Of a DNA stretch of 55,892 bases, positions 27,127 through 35,263 are shown one piece after another. The DNA comes from an uncultured Ectothiorhodospiraceae bacterium (GTDB lineage: Bacteria > Pseudomonadota > Gammaproteobacteria > Nevskiales > Oceanococcaceae): contig CAKZQS010000043.1 in the NCBI GenBank assembly GCA_937141935.1, forward strand, positions 89,152-145,043. The letters are read 5' to 3'. The notes below the pieces were generated by a model. The model worked only from the letters and a program-made list of their open reading frames with translations, ran no database searches and was not told where the DNA came from. Within the stretch, counting starts at the first letter, position 1. The number at the start of each line of letters is the position of its first letter. The position numbers and the translations under genes were made by a program.

Positions 27127-28068
27127 TTAGCTCGGCGCCGTGCCGAGCAGCGCATCCACGAAGGCCTCGGCCTCGAACACGCCCAGATCCTCGAGCTGCT
27201 CGCCGACGCCGATGTAGCGGATCGGCAGCGCCAGGCGTTCGGCGATGGCGAACACGGTGCCGCCGCGCGCGGTGCCATCGAGCTTGGTGATGGCCAGGCC
27301 CGTCAGGCCCACGGCCTCGTGGAACTGCACCGCCTGGTGCAGCGCGTTGTGCCCGGCGGTGGCATCGACCACCAGCAACACCTCGTGCGGGGCGTAGGCC
27401 TCCTGCTTTTGCAGCACGCGCTTGATCTTGCGCAGCTCGTCCATCAGGCCGGCCTGCGTGTGCAGGCGGCCGGCCGTGTCGGCCAGCAGCACGTCGGCGC
27501 CACGGGCGCGCGCGGCCGAGAAGGCATCGAAGACCACCGAGGCGGCATCGGCGTTCTGGCCCTGCTCGATGATCTGCACGCCCCCGCGCTCGGCCCACTG
27601 GGCGAGCTGGCGCACGGCGCCGGCGCGGTAGGTGTCGCCGGCGGCCACGTAGACCTGGCGCCCCTCGGCGCCCAGCTTGGCGGCGATCTTGCCCAGCGTG
27701 GTCGTCTTGCCCACGCCGTTGACGCCGACGCCCATCAGCACGAAGGGCTTGATGAACTCCGGGAACTCCAGCGGCGCCTCGCAGGGCTTGAGCATGTCGA
27801 TCAGCGTGCGCCGCAGCAGCGCGCGCAGCTGGTCGGCGCGCTTGATGCGGCCCGCGTTGACCTCGCGCCGCAGCGTGTCGGTGATCTTGCTGGCCGCGGC
27901 GACGCCGAGGTCGGCGGTCAGCAGCAGGTCCTCGAAATCGTCCAGCGCGGCGGCGTCGATCTGCTGGCCGGGCAGCAGGTTGCCCAGGTCGTAGGTCAGC
28001 CAGGAGTCGCCGCGGTTGATCTTGGCGCGCATGCGCCCGATGAAGCCGGGCGCGGATTCAGCCGTCAT
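27127..28068 (-). CDS. ftsY: Signal recognition particle receptor FtsY
   Basis: A 313-residue SRP-type GTPase. It has an N domain (about 1-95) and a G domain with P-loop GVNGVGKTT (115-123), DTYRAGAVRQL, DTAGRLHTQ and the TKLDGTARGG guanine-specificity segment, and an IGVGEQLEDLGVF C-terminus. It lacks the long acidic A domain of E. coli FtsY, as do many short FtsY proteins. FtsY docks ribosome-nascent chain-SRP complexes at the membrane translocon. First gene of ftsY-ftsE-ftsX, with a promoter candidate overlapping the preceding stop codon. Confidence 0.96.
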   Translation of the reverse strand: MTAESAPGFIGRMRAKINRGDSWLTYDLGNLLPGQQIDAAALDDFEDLLLTADLGVAAASKITDTLRREVNAGRIKRADQLRALLRRTLIDMLKPCEAPLEFPEFIKPFVLMGVGVNGVGKTTTLGKIAAKLGAEGRQVYVAAGDTYRAGAVRQLAQWAERGGVQIIEQGQNADAASVVFDAFSAARARGADVLLADTAGRLHTQAGLMDELRKIKRVLQKQEAYAPHEVLLVVDATAGHNALHQAVQFHEAVGLTGLAITKLDGTARGGTVFAIAERLALPIRYIGVGEQLEDLGVFEAEAFVDALLGTAPS

Positions 28069-28095
28069 GGCAGCGGGTGGGGAAAGCGTGGGCCG

Positions 28096-28124
28096 ATTCT
28101 AGCCACCGGCGGCGGCCGCGTCAG
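28096..28124 (-). promoter_or_regulatory. ftsYEX promoter
   Basis: On the minus strand CTGACG (-35, 28124-28119), a 17-bp spacer and TAGAAT (-10, 28101-28096) lie 27 bp before the ftsY ATG at 28068. The -10 overlaps the TAG stop codon of the upstream DedA/LssY gene. Both boxes match consensus at 4-5 of 6 positions. Confidence 0.55.
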
Positions 28125-29973
28125 AGCCGTTGATCAGCCGCACATGGCTCTGCGGGGTCTCGCGCCGTGCCAGCCCCGCCAGGCCATGGCCCTCGGGCAG
28201 CTGCTCCCAGTCGGCCAGCGCGGTCGCCGGCAGGCGCAGCAGCCCCAGCAGGGTCATGCGCCGCAGGCGCCCGTAGTGCCCCAGGCGGAGCCCGGATTCG
28301 GTCTCCAGCGGGGGCTCCCACAGCCGCAGGATCTCGTAGCCGCGGCGCCAGACCTGCGCCGGCGGCTCGCCGTTCAGCATCACCGGCGCGGGGGGCAGGC
28401 GGTCCAGCGCCGTCTCCGCCAGCCAGGGGCGGATGTCGGCCGGGGACCAGGGCGGCAGCCGCTGCCAGCCGCGCGCCTGTAGCGCCGGCGCCACCGGGCC
28501 CACCCAGATCAGATTCAGCCGGTCCGGGCGCTCGTCCAGCAGCAGCTGCGGTGGCGGGGGCGCCGGGGCCGGACGATCGACGGGCACGAACACCAGGCAG
28601 AGCAGGCCGATGACGATATGCGGCCACAGCGGCACCGGCGGCGCGCGCCGCGCCAGGTGGCGGCGGTAGCCCAGCGTGACCAGGCTGGCCCAGGCGCCGG
28701 CCAGCGCCAGCACCAGCATGCCGCGGTCGGGCAGCACATCCCCGCGCAGCAACAAGGCCCCGGCCACCAGCGCGGCCACCGTGGCCAGCACCCAATACAG
28801 CCACAGGCGCATGCGCCGACGGCGGCGGGTGGCGTAGAGGCCGGCCAGCAGGAAGGCCAGCCCGGCCGCGCTGCCCACCTCGACCAGGCTGACGGCGTCC
28901 GGGGCGTAGCCGCTAAGCTGCGCGGGGGCGGCGAGGGCGACGGCACCCAGGCCGGCAAACAGGGCCGCGCCGCCGAGCAAGCCCGCCAGCAGGTGGGCGG
29001 CCTCGCGCACGCGGTTCTGCAGCAGGAAGGTCAGGCCCAGGCCCACCGTCAGCGCGCAGATCATCGCCGTGTCGGTCAGCCGCAGCAGGTTGTGCGCCGC
29101 GCGCTCGAGCAGCGGGCTGCGCAGGCTGGCGAGCTGGTCCAGCAGCGTCAGGTTCCAGCCGGCCGGCATCGGCCCCACGCTGGTGATGCGCAGCAGCCCC
29201 TCGAGCAGCAGCGCCAGCAGCAACAGCAGCAGCAGCACGGCCAGCAGCACCGGCGTTTCCGGCTGATCGCGGTCGGCCAGCGCCGGGCCCAGCCGGCCCA
29301 GCCGGCGGTGCCGGTGCGACCAGTCGATGATGCGCAGCAGCGTGGGTTCGGCGTAGACCTGGCCCAGCGACAGCAAGGTGGCAAACAGCCGCCAGACCAG
29401 ATAGCCCAGGCCGAGCAGCACGGCCAGCAGCAAGGCCAGGCGGCCGAGCACCTCGGCCAGCAGCTGGAAGGTGGCGCCGAGCAGCATGCCGGGCAGCGCA
29501 TAGGCCACCGCCCAGATCAGGCCGGCGATCAAGGCCATTGGCACATAGCGGCGCCAGGGGTAGCCGGCCGCCCCGGCGACCGCCGGCACGAAGGGCCGCA
29601 GCGGGCCGATCAGCCGGCCCAGCACAATGCCCAGCGCGCCGCGGCGGGCGAAGAACTGCTCGGCATGCGGCAGCAACTGCCAGCGCCCGGTCAGCCGCGG
29701 CAAGCCGCCGGCCCAGCGGCGGCCGATGGCATAGCTGCAGATGTCCCCGGCGGCGGCGCCCAGGGCGGCACTGATAATGACGGCCCAGGGATCCAGCAGG
29801 CCATTGGCGGCCAGCACACCGGCGGCGAACATCAGCACCGAGCCCGGGATCACCAGGCCGACCAGCAGCAAACCTTCGATGCCGGCGGCCAGCGCCAGCA
29901 CCAGCAGGGCCAGGCCCGGGTTCTGGCCGATCCAGTCCAGCCAGCCGTTCAGCCAGGCCGGAACCCCGTTCAC
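28099..29973 (-). CDS. DedA-family membrane protein with C-terminal LssY-type domain
   Basis: A 624-residue protein. Residues about 1-210 form a DedA/SNARE-associated domain: [39 protein letters not shown] and [19 protein letters not shown]. Further helices resembling a PAP2-like region follow (about 230-450), then a soluble C-terminal domain (LNLIWVGPV, the [12 protein letters not shown] end) resembling LssY. DedA proteins are implicated in undecaprenyl-phosphate or phospholipid transport across the inner membrane. GTG 29973 overlaps the hemL stop (GTGA), so it is translated with the thiD-thiE-hemL operon, an unexpected partner. The C-terminal assignment is by eye. Confidence 0.8.
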   Translation of the reverse strand: MNGVPAWLNGWLDWIGQNPGLALLVLALAAGIEGLLLVGLVIPGSVLMFAAGVLAANGLLDPWAVIISAALGAAAGDICSYAIGRRWAGGLPRLTGRWQLLPHAEQFFARRGALGIVLGRLIGPLRPFVPAVAGAAGYPWRRYVPMALIAGLIWAVAYALPGMLLGATFQLLAEVLGRLALLLAVLLGLGYLVWRLFATLLSLGQVYAEPTLLRIIDWSHRHRRLGRLGPALADRDQPETPVLLAVLLLLLLLALLLEGLLRITSVGPMPAGWNLTLLDQLASLRSPLLERAAHNLLRLTDTAMICALTVGLGLTFLLQNRVREAAHLLAGLLGGAALFAGLGAVALAAPAQLSGYAPDAVSLVEVGSAAGLAFLLAGLYATRRRRRMRLWLYWVLATVAALVAGALLLRGDVLPDRGMLVLALAGAWASLVTLGYRRHLARRAPPVPLWPHIVIGLLCLVFVPVDRPAPAPPPPQLLLDERPDRLNLIWVGPVAPALQARGWQRLPPWSPADIRPWLAETALDRLPPAPVMLNGEPPAQVWRRGYEILRLWEPPLETESGLRLGHYGRLRRMTLLGLLRLPATALADWEQLPEGHGLAGLARRETPQSHVRLINGSDAAAAGG

Positions 29974-31268
29974 GCAGTCAGTTCAGCCAGCGTCTCGCGG
30001 GCGGCGGCCAGCGTCTGCGCGATCTCGGCCGGCCCGTGGCGGACCGACAGAAAGCCGGCCTCGTAGGCACTGGGCGCCAGGTACACGCCGCGCTCCAGCA
30101 TGCCGTGGAAGATCCGCGGGAACAGCGCGGCATCGGCCTGCTGTACCTCGGCGAGGTTGCGCGGCAGGGACTCCAGCCCGAAATACAGGCCGAACATCGA
30201 GCCATGCGCGCAGCCGGCGAAGGGCAGGCCGGCGTCGGCGGCCGCCTGCCGCCAGCCCTCGACCAGCTCGTGGGTCCTGGCCGCCAGCTGCGCCCAGGGG
30301 TCGGTCTCGTGCAGCGTGCGCAGCGTGGCCAGGCCGGCGGCCATGGCCAGCGGGTTCCCGGACAGCGTGCCGGCCTGGTACACCGGCCCCTCGGGCGCGA
30401 GCCGGGCCATGATCTCGGCGCGGCCGCCAAAGGCGCCGACGGGCAGGCCGCCGCCAACGATCTTGCCCAGCGTCGTCAGGTCGGGCTGGATGTCGTACAG
30501 CCCCTGCGCGCCCTGCGGGCCGACGCGAAAGCCGCTCATGACCTCGTCGAAGATCAGCACCGCGCCGCTGCGGTCGCAGAGCTGGCGCAGCGTGGCCAGA
30601 AACTCGCGCTCCGGTGCGATGCAGTTCATGTTGCCGGCAATCGGCTCGACGATGACGGCGGCCAGCGCGTCGCCATGTTCGGCGAACACCGCCTCGACGG
30701 CGGCGCTGTCGTTGTAGGGGGCGGTCAGCGTGTGCTGCGTGGCGCTGGCCGGAACACCCGGCGAGGTCGGCACGCCGAAGGTCAGCGCCCCGCTGCCGGC
30801 CTTGACCAGGAAGGCGTCGCCGTGGCCGTGGTAGCAGCCCTCGAACTTGAGCACGGCATCCCGGCCCGTGTAGCCGCGCGCCAGGCGCAGCGCACTCATC
30901 GTCGCCTCGGTGCCGGAGTTGACCATGCGCACCCGCTCCAGCGAGGGCAGCAGCATGCACAGCAGCTCGGCCATCTCGGCCTCCAGCGCCGTCGGCGCGC
31001 CGTAGCTGATGCCGCGCTCCAGCTGCGCCCGCAGCGCTTCCAGCACCGTCGGGTGCTGATGGCCCAGGATCATCGGCCCCCAGGAGCCGATGTAATCGAT
31101 GTAGGCATGGCCGTCGGCGTCGCGAATCCAGGCGCCGTCGGCCGATTCGATGAAGCGCGGCGTGCCGCCCACGGCGCCGAAGGCGCGGACCGGGCTGTTG
31201 ACGCCGCCGGGGATGCGTTCGCCGGCGCGGGCGAACAGGGCTTCAGAGCGGGGGATCGGCTGAGTCAT
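29970..31268 (-). CDS. hemL: Glutamate-1-semialdehyde 2,1-aminomutase
   Basis: A 432-residue fold-type I PLP enzyme that makes 5-aminolevulinate in the C5 tetrapyrrole pathway. Landmarks: [78 protein letters not shown] and the PLP lysine in [20 protein letters not shown] 31268 is within the thiE coding sequence (26-bp overlap) and gives the normal length. It sits between thiE and a DedA gene in a minus-strand operon; thi-hemL adjacency is common in gammaproteobacteria. Confidence 0.96.
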   Translation of the reverse strand: MTQPIPRSEALFARAGERIPGGVNSPVRAFGAVGGTPRFIESADGAWIRDADGHAYIDYIGSWGPMILGHQHPTVLEALRAQLERGISYGAPTALEAEMAELLCMLLPSLERVRMVNSGTEATMSALRLARGYTGRDAVLKFEGCYHGHGDAFLVKAGSGALTFGVPTSPGVPASATQHTLTAPYNDSAAVEAVFAEHGDALAAVIVEPIAGNMNCIAPEREFLATLRQLCDRSGAVLIFDEVMSGFRVGPQGAQGLYDIQPDLTTLGKIVGGGLPVGAFGGRAEIMARLAPEGPVYQAGTLSGNPLAMAAGLATLRTLHETDPWAQLAARTHELVEGWRQAAADAGLPFAGCAHGSMFGLYFGLESLPRNLAEVQQADAALFPRIFHGMLERGVYLAPSAYEAGFLSVRHGPAEIAQTLAAARETLAELTA

Positions 31269-31908
31269 GCGCCCATGATCGCACAAGCGCCGCCAGCGCC
31301 CGGGCCGGGTCGGGGGCCTGCCAGACGGCCCCGCTGACCGCCGCGAGGCGGGCGCCGGCGGCCTGGACCTGCGCCAGATGCCTGGCCTGAATGCCGCCGA
31401 TGGCGCAGATCGGCAGCGTGCCGGTGGCGCAGGCGGCACGCAATGTCGGCAGCGAGGCCCGTGGTGCCGCGGGCTTGGTGGCCGAGGGGTAGAGCGCGCC
31501 CATCGAGGCGTAATCGGCCCCCTCGCGCGCCGCCTGCCGCAGCAGGGCCAGCGCGGCATGGCAGGTGCGCCCGATCAGCGCGTCGGGGCCCAGAGCCGCG
31601 CGGGCGCGTGCCGGGGCGCCGTCGCCCTGACCCAGGTGCACGCCGGCGGCGCCGACCCGGGCGGCCAGCGCGATGTCGTCGTTGATGATCAGCGGCACCC
31701 CGGCCTGCGCGCACAGCGGCAACAGCCGCTCGGCCTGGCGCCGGCGGGCGGCCGCGTCGGCCTTGCTGCGCAGCTGCAGCAGCGCCGGGCCGGCCGCCAG
31801 CAGCGCGGGCAGGCGCGCCTCCCACTGCGCCTCCGGCAGGTCCTGGGGCCCGAGCAGCAGGTAGAGCCCCCGCGGTACGGCCGCTGTGGGCACGGTGGCG
31901 GCGCTCAC
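31243..31908 (-). CDS. thiE: Thiamine-phosphate synthase
   Basis: A 221-residue TIM-barrel enzyme that joins HMP-pyrophosphate and HET-phosphate. Motifs: LLQLRSKAD near the N-terminus, [25 protein letters not shown] with the pyrophosphate and Mg sites, [13 protein letters not shown], and PICAIGGI. The GTG at 31908 overlaps the thiD stop (GTGA) and precedes a barrel strand ([12 protein letters not shown]). It overlaps hemL by 26 bp. The frame is open far upstream but there it is antisense-like sequence in thiD. Confidence 0.93.
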   Translation of the reverse strand: MSAATVPTAAVPRGLYLLLGPQDLPEAQWEARLPALLAAGPALLQLRSKADAAARRRQAERLLPLCAQAGVPLIINDDIALAARVGAAGVHLGQGDGAPARARAALGPDALIGRTCHAALALLRQAAREGADYASMGALYPSATKPAAPRASLPTLRAACATGTLPICAIGGIQARHLAQVQAAGARLAAVSGAVWQAPDPARALAALVRSWAHDSADPPL

Positions 31909-32711
31909 GGCGCGGTGGGCGCGGAGGGCGGCGCGGAGGGCGGCGCTGGAGGGCGCCGCAGGATCAGCGGCGGGGTGGAGGCCGCCAGCCAGGCCTGCAG
32001 CTGGGCCAGGGCGAGCGCACAGGCCCGGGGCAGCGGGGCGCCGCCGGCCAGGGCCGCGGCGACCAGCGTGGCCAGCGTGCAGCCGCTGCCGCGAAACTCG
32101 CCCGCCCGCCGGCTGTAGCGGTAGCGCACATCCAGCCCCGGGCCCTCGAGCCAGGCCCCCGGGGGCGCATCGGTGTGCAGGCGCGGTGCCGGCGCCCCGG
32201 CGCACAGCGCGGCCAGCTCGCGCCATTCCGCGCCATTGGGCAGCAGGACCGTGGCCAGCGGCGCCAGCGCGGCATAGTCGGCCGCCCGCCCCAGCGCGCC
32301 GCCGGAGCTGCTGCGCAGCACCGGGTCGACGACGATGGGCAGGGTCGGGTCCGCCGCACGCAGCGTCTGCAGCAGGTCCAGGACTACGGGGCACGCCGGC
32401 CCCGGGCCCAGCGCGCCGATCTTCACCGCGGCCGGCCGGCTGTGCGCCAGCAGCTCGGCCTGCTCGGCCAGCAGGCGCGCGTCCACGGCCTCGGCCCGCC
32501 GCCATTGCCCGCTGGCCTGTGCGGTCAGCACGGTGGCCAGCAGACGCGGCTGCCAGCCCAGAGCCCCCAGCGTTGCCAGGTCGGCGCCCAGCCCGGCCTC
32601 GCCCGAGGGGTCCAGGCCGCCGATCAGCAGCAGCGCGCGACCGTCTGCGCGGCTGAGATCCGTGCTGCTTTGCAACAAATCCTGTGAAATCCGCACTTTG
32701 CTGTTATGCAC
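31905..32711 (-). CDS. thiD: Hydroxymethylpyrimidine/phosphomethylpyrimidine kinase
   Basis: A ribokinase-family protein of up to 268 residues that phosphorylates HMP in thiamine synthesis. It shows ALLLIGGLDPSGEAGLGADL, the PIVVDPVLRSSSGG segment, VLLPNGAEW and the anion-hole FRGSGCTLATLVAAALAGG. The C-terminus is Pro/Ala-rich. The GTG at 32711 is the farthest start and adds about 25 residues before the conserved part; GTG 32696 or a later start is possible. No TPP riboswitch-like sequence is visible upstream. First gene of thiD-thiE-hemL-dedA. Confidence 0.88.
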   Translation of the reverse strand: MHNSKVRISQDLLQSSTDLSRADGRALLLIGGLDPSGEAGLGADLATLGALGWQPRLLATVLTAQASGQWRRAEAVDARLLAEQAELLAHSRPAAVKIGALGPGPACPVVLDLLQTLRAADPTLPIVVDPVLRSSSGGALGRAADYAALAPLATVLLPNGAEWRELAALCAGAPAPRLHTDAPPGAWLEGPGLDVRYRYSRRAGEFRGSGCTLATLVAAALAGGAPLPRACALALAQLQAWLAASTPPLILRRPPAPPSAPPSAPTAP

Positions 32712-32914
32712 AATGACCAGGCTGCGAGGACGAAGGCCGCACGCGCTGTCAAGCCCCGCCGGGGACCCGCGGGGGCAGCGCTAAGTGCTTGAAAAACCGT
32801 GCTAATGACAAAACGGTGACATCCTGTTCAGTTGCCGTCAAGGCTTGTGTTTCCGGGCTTTGTCGGGCCTTTCCGGGCGATCTCCACAGAGTTATCCACA
32901 GCCCCTGTGCAGAA
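32704..32914. promoter_or_regulatory. DnaA-box-like sites upstream of thiD
   Basis: Two perfect DnaA boxes of the TTATNCACA form lie on the plus strand, TTATGCACA (32704-32712) and TTATCCACA (32892-32900); an inverted copy with one mismatch, TGTGCAGAA, is at 32906-32914. The first overlaps the GTG taken as the thiD start. The sites fall in AT-richer DNA than their surroundings. Whether DnaA binds is untested. Confidence 0.45.
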
Positions 32915-33121
32915 CCCGTATTTTCCCCTAAAGCGCAATCACTTGGCGCCACTTCTTGGCTTTGTTTCTGCGTTGCGGGGCCGGGCAAATACCCTGTAAG
33001 ACGGCGCTGACAACGGGGCGGCCGTTGGCGGCGAAGCGGCGGTGGCCGGGCCGTATCGGGGCAGGGGCTGGGCGGGTTCATGGGATACGCCGGACGGTTA
33101 CGCGAGCCTGGGGCCGCGGGC
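32715..33121. other. Non-coding intergenic region between thiD and the TSP3 lipoprotein gene
   Basis: About 400 bp with no convincing gene. It is AT-richer than the rest of the window from about 32780 to 33000 and contains a GC inverted repeat near 32751-32776 (GCCCCGCCGGGG and its partner), the DnaA-like sites and a T-rich stretch at 32950-32980. Open frames here have proline/arginine-rich translations without homology I recognise. A small RNA is possible, but I see no specific signature. Confidence 0.5.
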
Positions 33122-33149
33122 AAAAAAAACCCCCGCCGAGGCGGGGGTT
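33122..33149 (-). terminator. Intrinsic terminator downstream of the TSP3 lipoprotein gene
   Basis: On the minus strand a GC stem (CCCCCGCC paired with GGCGGGGG, extended by AA/TT) is followed by a run of eight T (33129-33122), 19 bp past the stop codon at 33168. It ends the ompA-like/lipoprotein transcript. Confidence 0.92.
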
Positions 33150-33167
33150 CTTGCCAAAGCATAGCGC

Positions 33168-34022
33168 TTACTCGGCTGCGGGCTCATCCGGCGGCGGCGC
33201 CGAGGCGTCGGCGCAGGCGTCGTAGACGCGCAGCGTTTCGGTCTCGCCGACGAAGCCGCCGATATTGGCGTCCAGTACCGTGGCACTGGTGCCAATGCGC
33301 ACGGCATTGAAGGGCTGGCTGGCCACAAAGCCGACAGCCGCCCGGCCACTGTTGCCAGTGAGGCCCAGGACATCAAGCATTGCCCCGACATCGGTGGACT
33401 CCACAACGGTGTTGTCGAGCAGCGTCGTGACCGTCACCGATTCCAGCAGCGCAAGGTTGATGTCGCCACCGACGAATTCGACATCGAAGGCCGCCAGGTC
33501 CCCGGCACCAAGATTGCCGATGTTCTCGATGGTGATATCGACGTCCGCTTCGGCGGCTGCGCCCAGCAGGGGATCCAGCGCCGCCAATGCTGTGGTCAGG
33601 CTGGCGAAGGTATCCGGATTGCCGTCTGCCGCGTTGTCCGGGTCCTCGACGTTGCAGGTCGTGGTGCCGAAGGTATTGGTCAGAATCGGGTCCAGAATCA
33701 GACCCAGGCCGCAGAGGTTGCCGCTGGCCGCGCCCGGCACCGCGGTGCCGCTGCGCTGCTGTGTGCAGACGAAGCCATCCGGGATGTCGCTGGGCAGCTG
33801 GTCGAGGCTGCAGCCGTTGGCATCCACCGGCGTCCCCTCCGGTGTGCCCGGGCACAGATCGTTGCCGTCCAGCACGCCATCGCCATCGGTATCGATGGGT
33901 TCGACGGGACCGCCGCCGCCCCCACCGCCGCCGCCGCCGGGGAAGCCCCCGTTGGCTTCACAGCCGGCGAAGAGGGCGATCGCGGAAGCCGCGATCGCCA
34001 TTTTCCAAGTTGTCTCAGTCAC
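33168..34022 (-). CDS. Lipoprotein with thrombospondin type 3 repeat, function unknown
   Basis: A 284-residue exported protein: lipobox FAGC (Cys21), a ten-glycine run (about 29-38), then a thrombospondin type 3 calcium-binding repeat DTDGDGVLDGNDLCPGTPEG with VDANGC. The remainder is acidic, beta-rich sequence, with DGNPDTFASL and a late AVRIGTSATVLDANIGG, of unknown family. GTG 34022 is chosen because AAGGAGAAC stands 6-7 bp before it; ATG 34001 is the alternative. It lies 30 bp downstream of the OmpA-like gene, which has the same repeat, so the pair is probably co-expressed at the cell envelope. Confidence 0.75.
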   Translation of the reverse strand: MTETTWKMAIAASAIALFAGCEANGGFPGGGGGGGGGGPVEPIDTDGDGVLDGNDLCPGTPEGTPVDANGCSLDQLPSDIPDGFVCTQQRSGTAVPGAASGNLCGLGLILDPILTNTFGTTTCNVEDPDNAADGNPDTFASLTTALAALDPLLGAAAEADVDITIENIGNLGAGDLAAFDVEFVGGDINLALLESVTVTTLLDNTVVESTDVGAMLDVLGLTGNSGRAAVGFVASQPFNAVRIGTSATVLDANIGGFVGETETLRVYDACADASAPPPDEPAAE

Positions 34023-34052
34023 GGTTCGTTCTCCTTGTGGTGTGGCGCAGCC

Positions 34053-35129
34053 TTAGTTCTGGATGCGCAGTTCCACGCGGCGGTTGAGTTCGCGACCCTC
34101 TTCGGTGTCGTTGGTGGCACGCGGCTCGGACTCGCCGTAGCCGACGGCCGTCAGGCGCTCGGCCGACACGCCCTGGTCAATCAGGTACTGGCGCACGGAC
34201 TCGGCCCGCTTCTGCGACAGCTGCTGGTTGTAGGCATCGCTGCCCAGCGAGTCGGTATGGCCGGCCACTTCGACCAGCATCTCCGGGTAGCGCATCAGCA
34301 CTTCGGCCGCGTCGTCGAGGATGGTCTCGGCGTTGGGCTGCAGGCGGGCGCTGTCGAACTCGAAGGTCACGCCGTCCAGGGCGACCACATCACCCAGCGG
34401 GCAGCCTTCGCCGTCGACACGGGTGCCGGCCGGGGTGTTCGGGCAGTTGTCCTTCTCGTCGACGATGCCGTCGCCGTCGCTGTCACGCAGGCCGGAGTCC
34501 TTCTCGACTTCGACCACCTTGACCTTCTCGACCACCTTCTCGACGACCTTGGCCTCGCCAAACAGCGGGAACTCGACGCCGATGTTGCCCTTGTACTCCT
34601 CGTCGTAGGCCGACTCGAAGTTGTCGTACACATAGCGCAGGTCCAGGCGCAGCTTCATGCCGTATTCGTTCAGCGGCCCGGTCACCATGCCGATGCCGGC
34701 GTTGGCGTAGAAGTCGTAGTCGTCGCGGTCATCCGGGAAGACGTCGTTGTAGGCGCCACCGGCCCCCAGCAGCACGTAGGGGGTGAAGCTCTGCCGATCG
34801 CCGAAGGCGTAGATCAGGTCCAGGCCCAGGCCGTAACGGTAGAAATCGGTGCCGTTGTCCTCACCGGTCTCGTAGAGGTCGTTGAACAGCGACAGCTCGA
34901 AACCCAGGCCGTGCGGCTTCATCTGGCCGACGGCGAACTGAAAGCCATAGCCGTCGTCGATGTCGGTGACGATGCCCTCATCGGCATTGTCCGCATCGCG
35001 GGCGTCGTCGGCGATGATGTAGCTGCCCATGACGCTGAAGTAGACGGCCTTGTCCTCGTCCTGAGCCAGGGCCGGCGTCGAGCAGGCGAGGGCCAGAGCC
35101 GCCGCCGAGGTGAGTTTCCAGTGCTGCAT
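34053..35129 (-). CDS. OmpA/OprF-like outer-membrane protein with TSP3 calcium-binding repeat
   Basis: A 358-residue protein. Signal peptide (about 1-20, ending PALA), an acidic N-terminal beta-barrel (about 21-200), a short Lys/Glu/Val-rich linker (EKVVEKVKVVEVEKD), a TSP3 repeat (DSDGDGIVDEKDNCPNTPAG), then a C-terminal OmpA peptidoglycan-binding domain: VTFEFDSARLQPN, VAGHTDSLGSDAYNQQLSQKR and a NRRVELRI ending. It likely ties the outer membrane to peptidoglycan. ATG 35129 has GGGAG 8 bp upstream; a longer in-frame start at 35234 lacks a signal peptide. The promoter should lie in the 134-bp gap to the M13 peptidase gene, but no strong match is seen. Confidence 0.93.
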   Translation of the reverse strand: MQHWKLTSAAALALACSTPALAQDEDKAVYFSVMGSYIIADDARDADNADEGIVTDIDDGYGFQFAVGQMKPHGLGFELSLFNDLYETGEDNGTDFYRYGLGLDLIYAFGDRQSFTPYVLLGAGGAYNDVFPDDRDDYDFYANAGIGMVTGPLNEYGMKLRLDLRYVYDNFESAYDEEYKGNIGVEFPLFGEAKVVEKVVEKVKVVEVEKDSGLRDSDGDGIVDEKDNCPNTPAGTRVDGEGCPLGDVVALDGVTFEFDSARLQPNAETILDDAAEVLMRYPEMLVEVAGHTDSLGSDAYNQQLSQKRAESVRQYLIDQGVSAERLTAVGYGESEPRATNDTEEGRELNRRVELRIQN

Positions 35130-35263
35130 TGTGTACTCCCTTAAGTCCTTAAAGAGAAAAGCGCGGATAGGCCGCGTCAAGGTTTTGTTAATACCATTGT
35201 GCGGCGTCGAATGAGTGACAGCAAGCGCACCCATGGGCGCTCGCGGCCCAGCCAGCGCGGTTT

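Noticed and set aside
32712-32900. A TPP riboswitch upstream of thiD
   Set aside because: The conserved thi-box core elements are not present on the minus strand in this gap.
32749-33162. A 137-codon minus-strand open frame in the thiD upstream gap
   Set aside because: It is Pro/Arg/Gln-rich, crosses the AT-richer stretch and the terminator T-run, and shows no domain, signal or ribosome-binding site.
35220-35250. An imperfect palindrome between the M13 peptidase stop and the OmpA-like gene as a terminator
   Set aside because: The arms have a mismatch and a bulge and no T-run follows on the minus strand.
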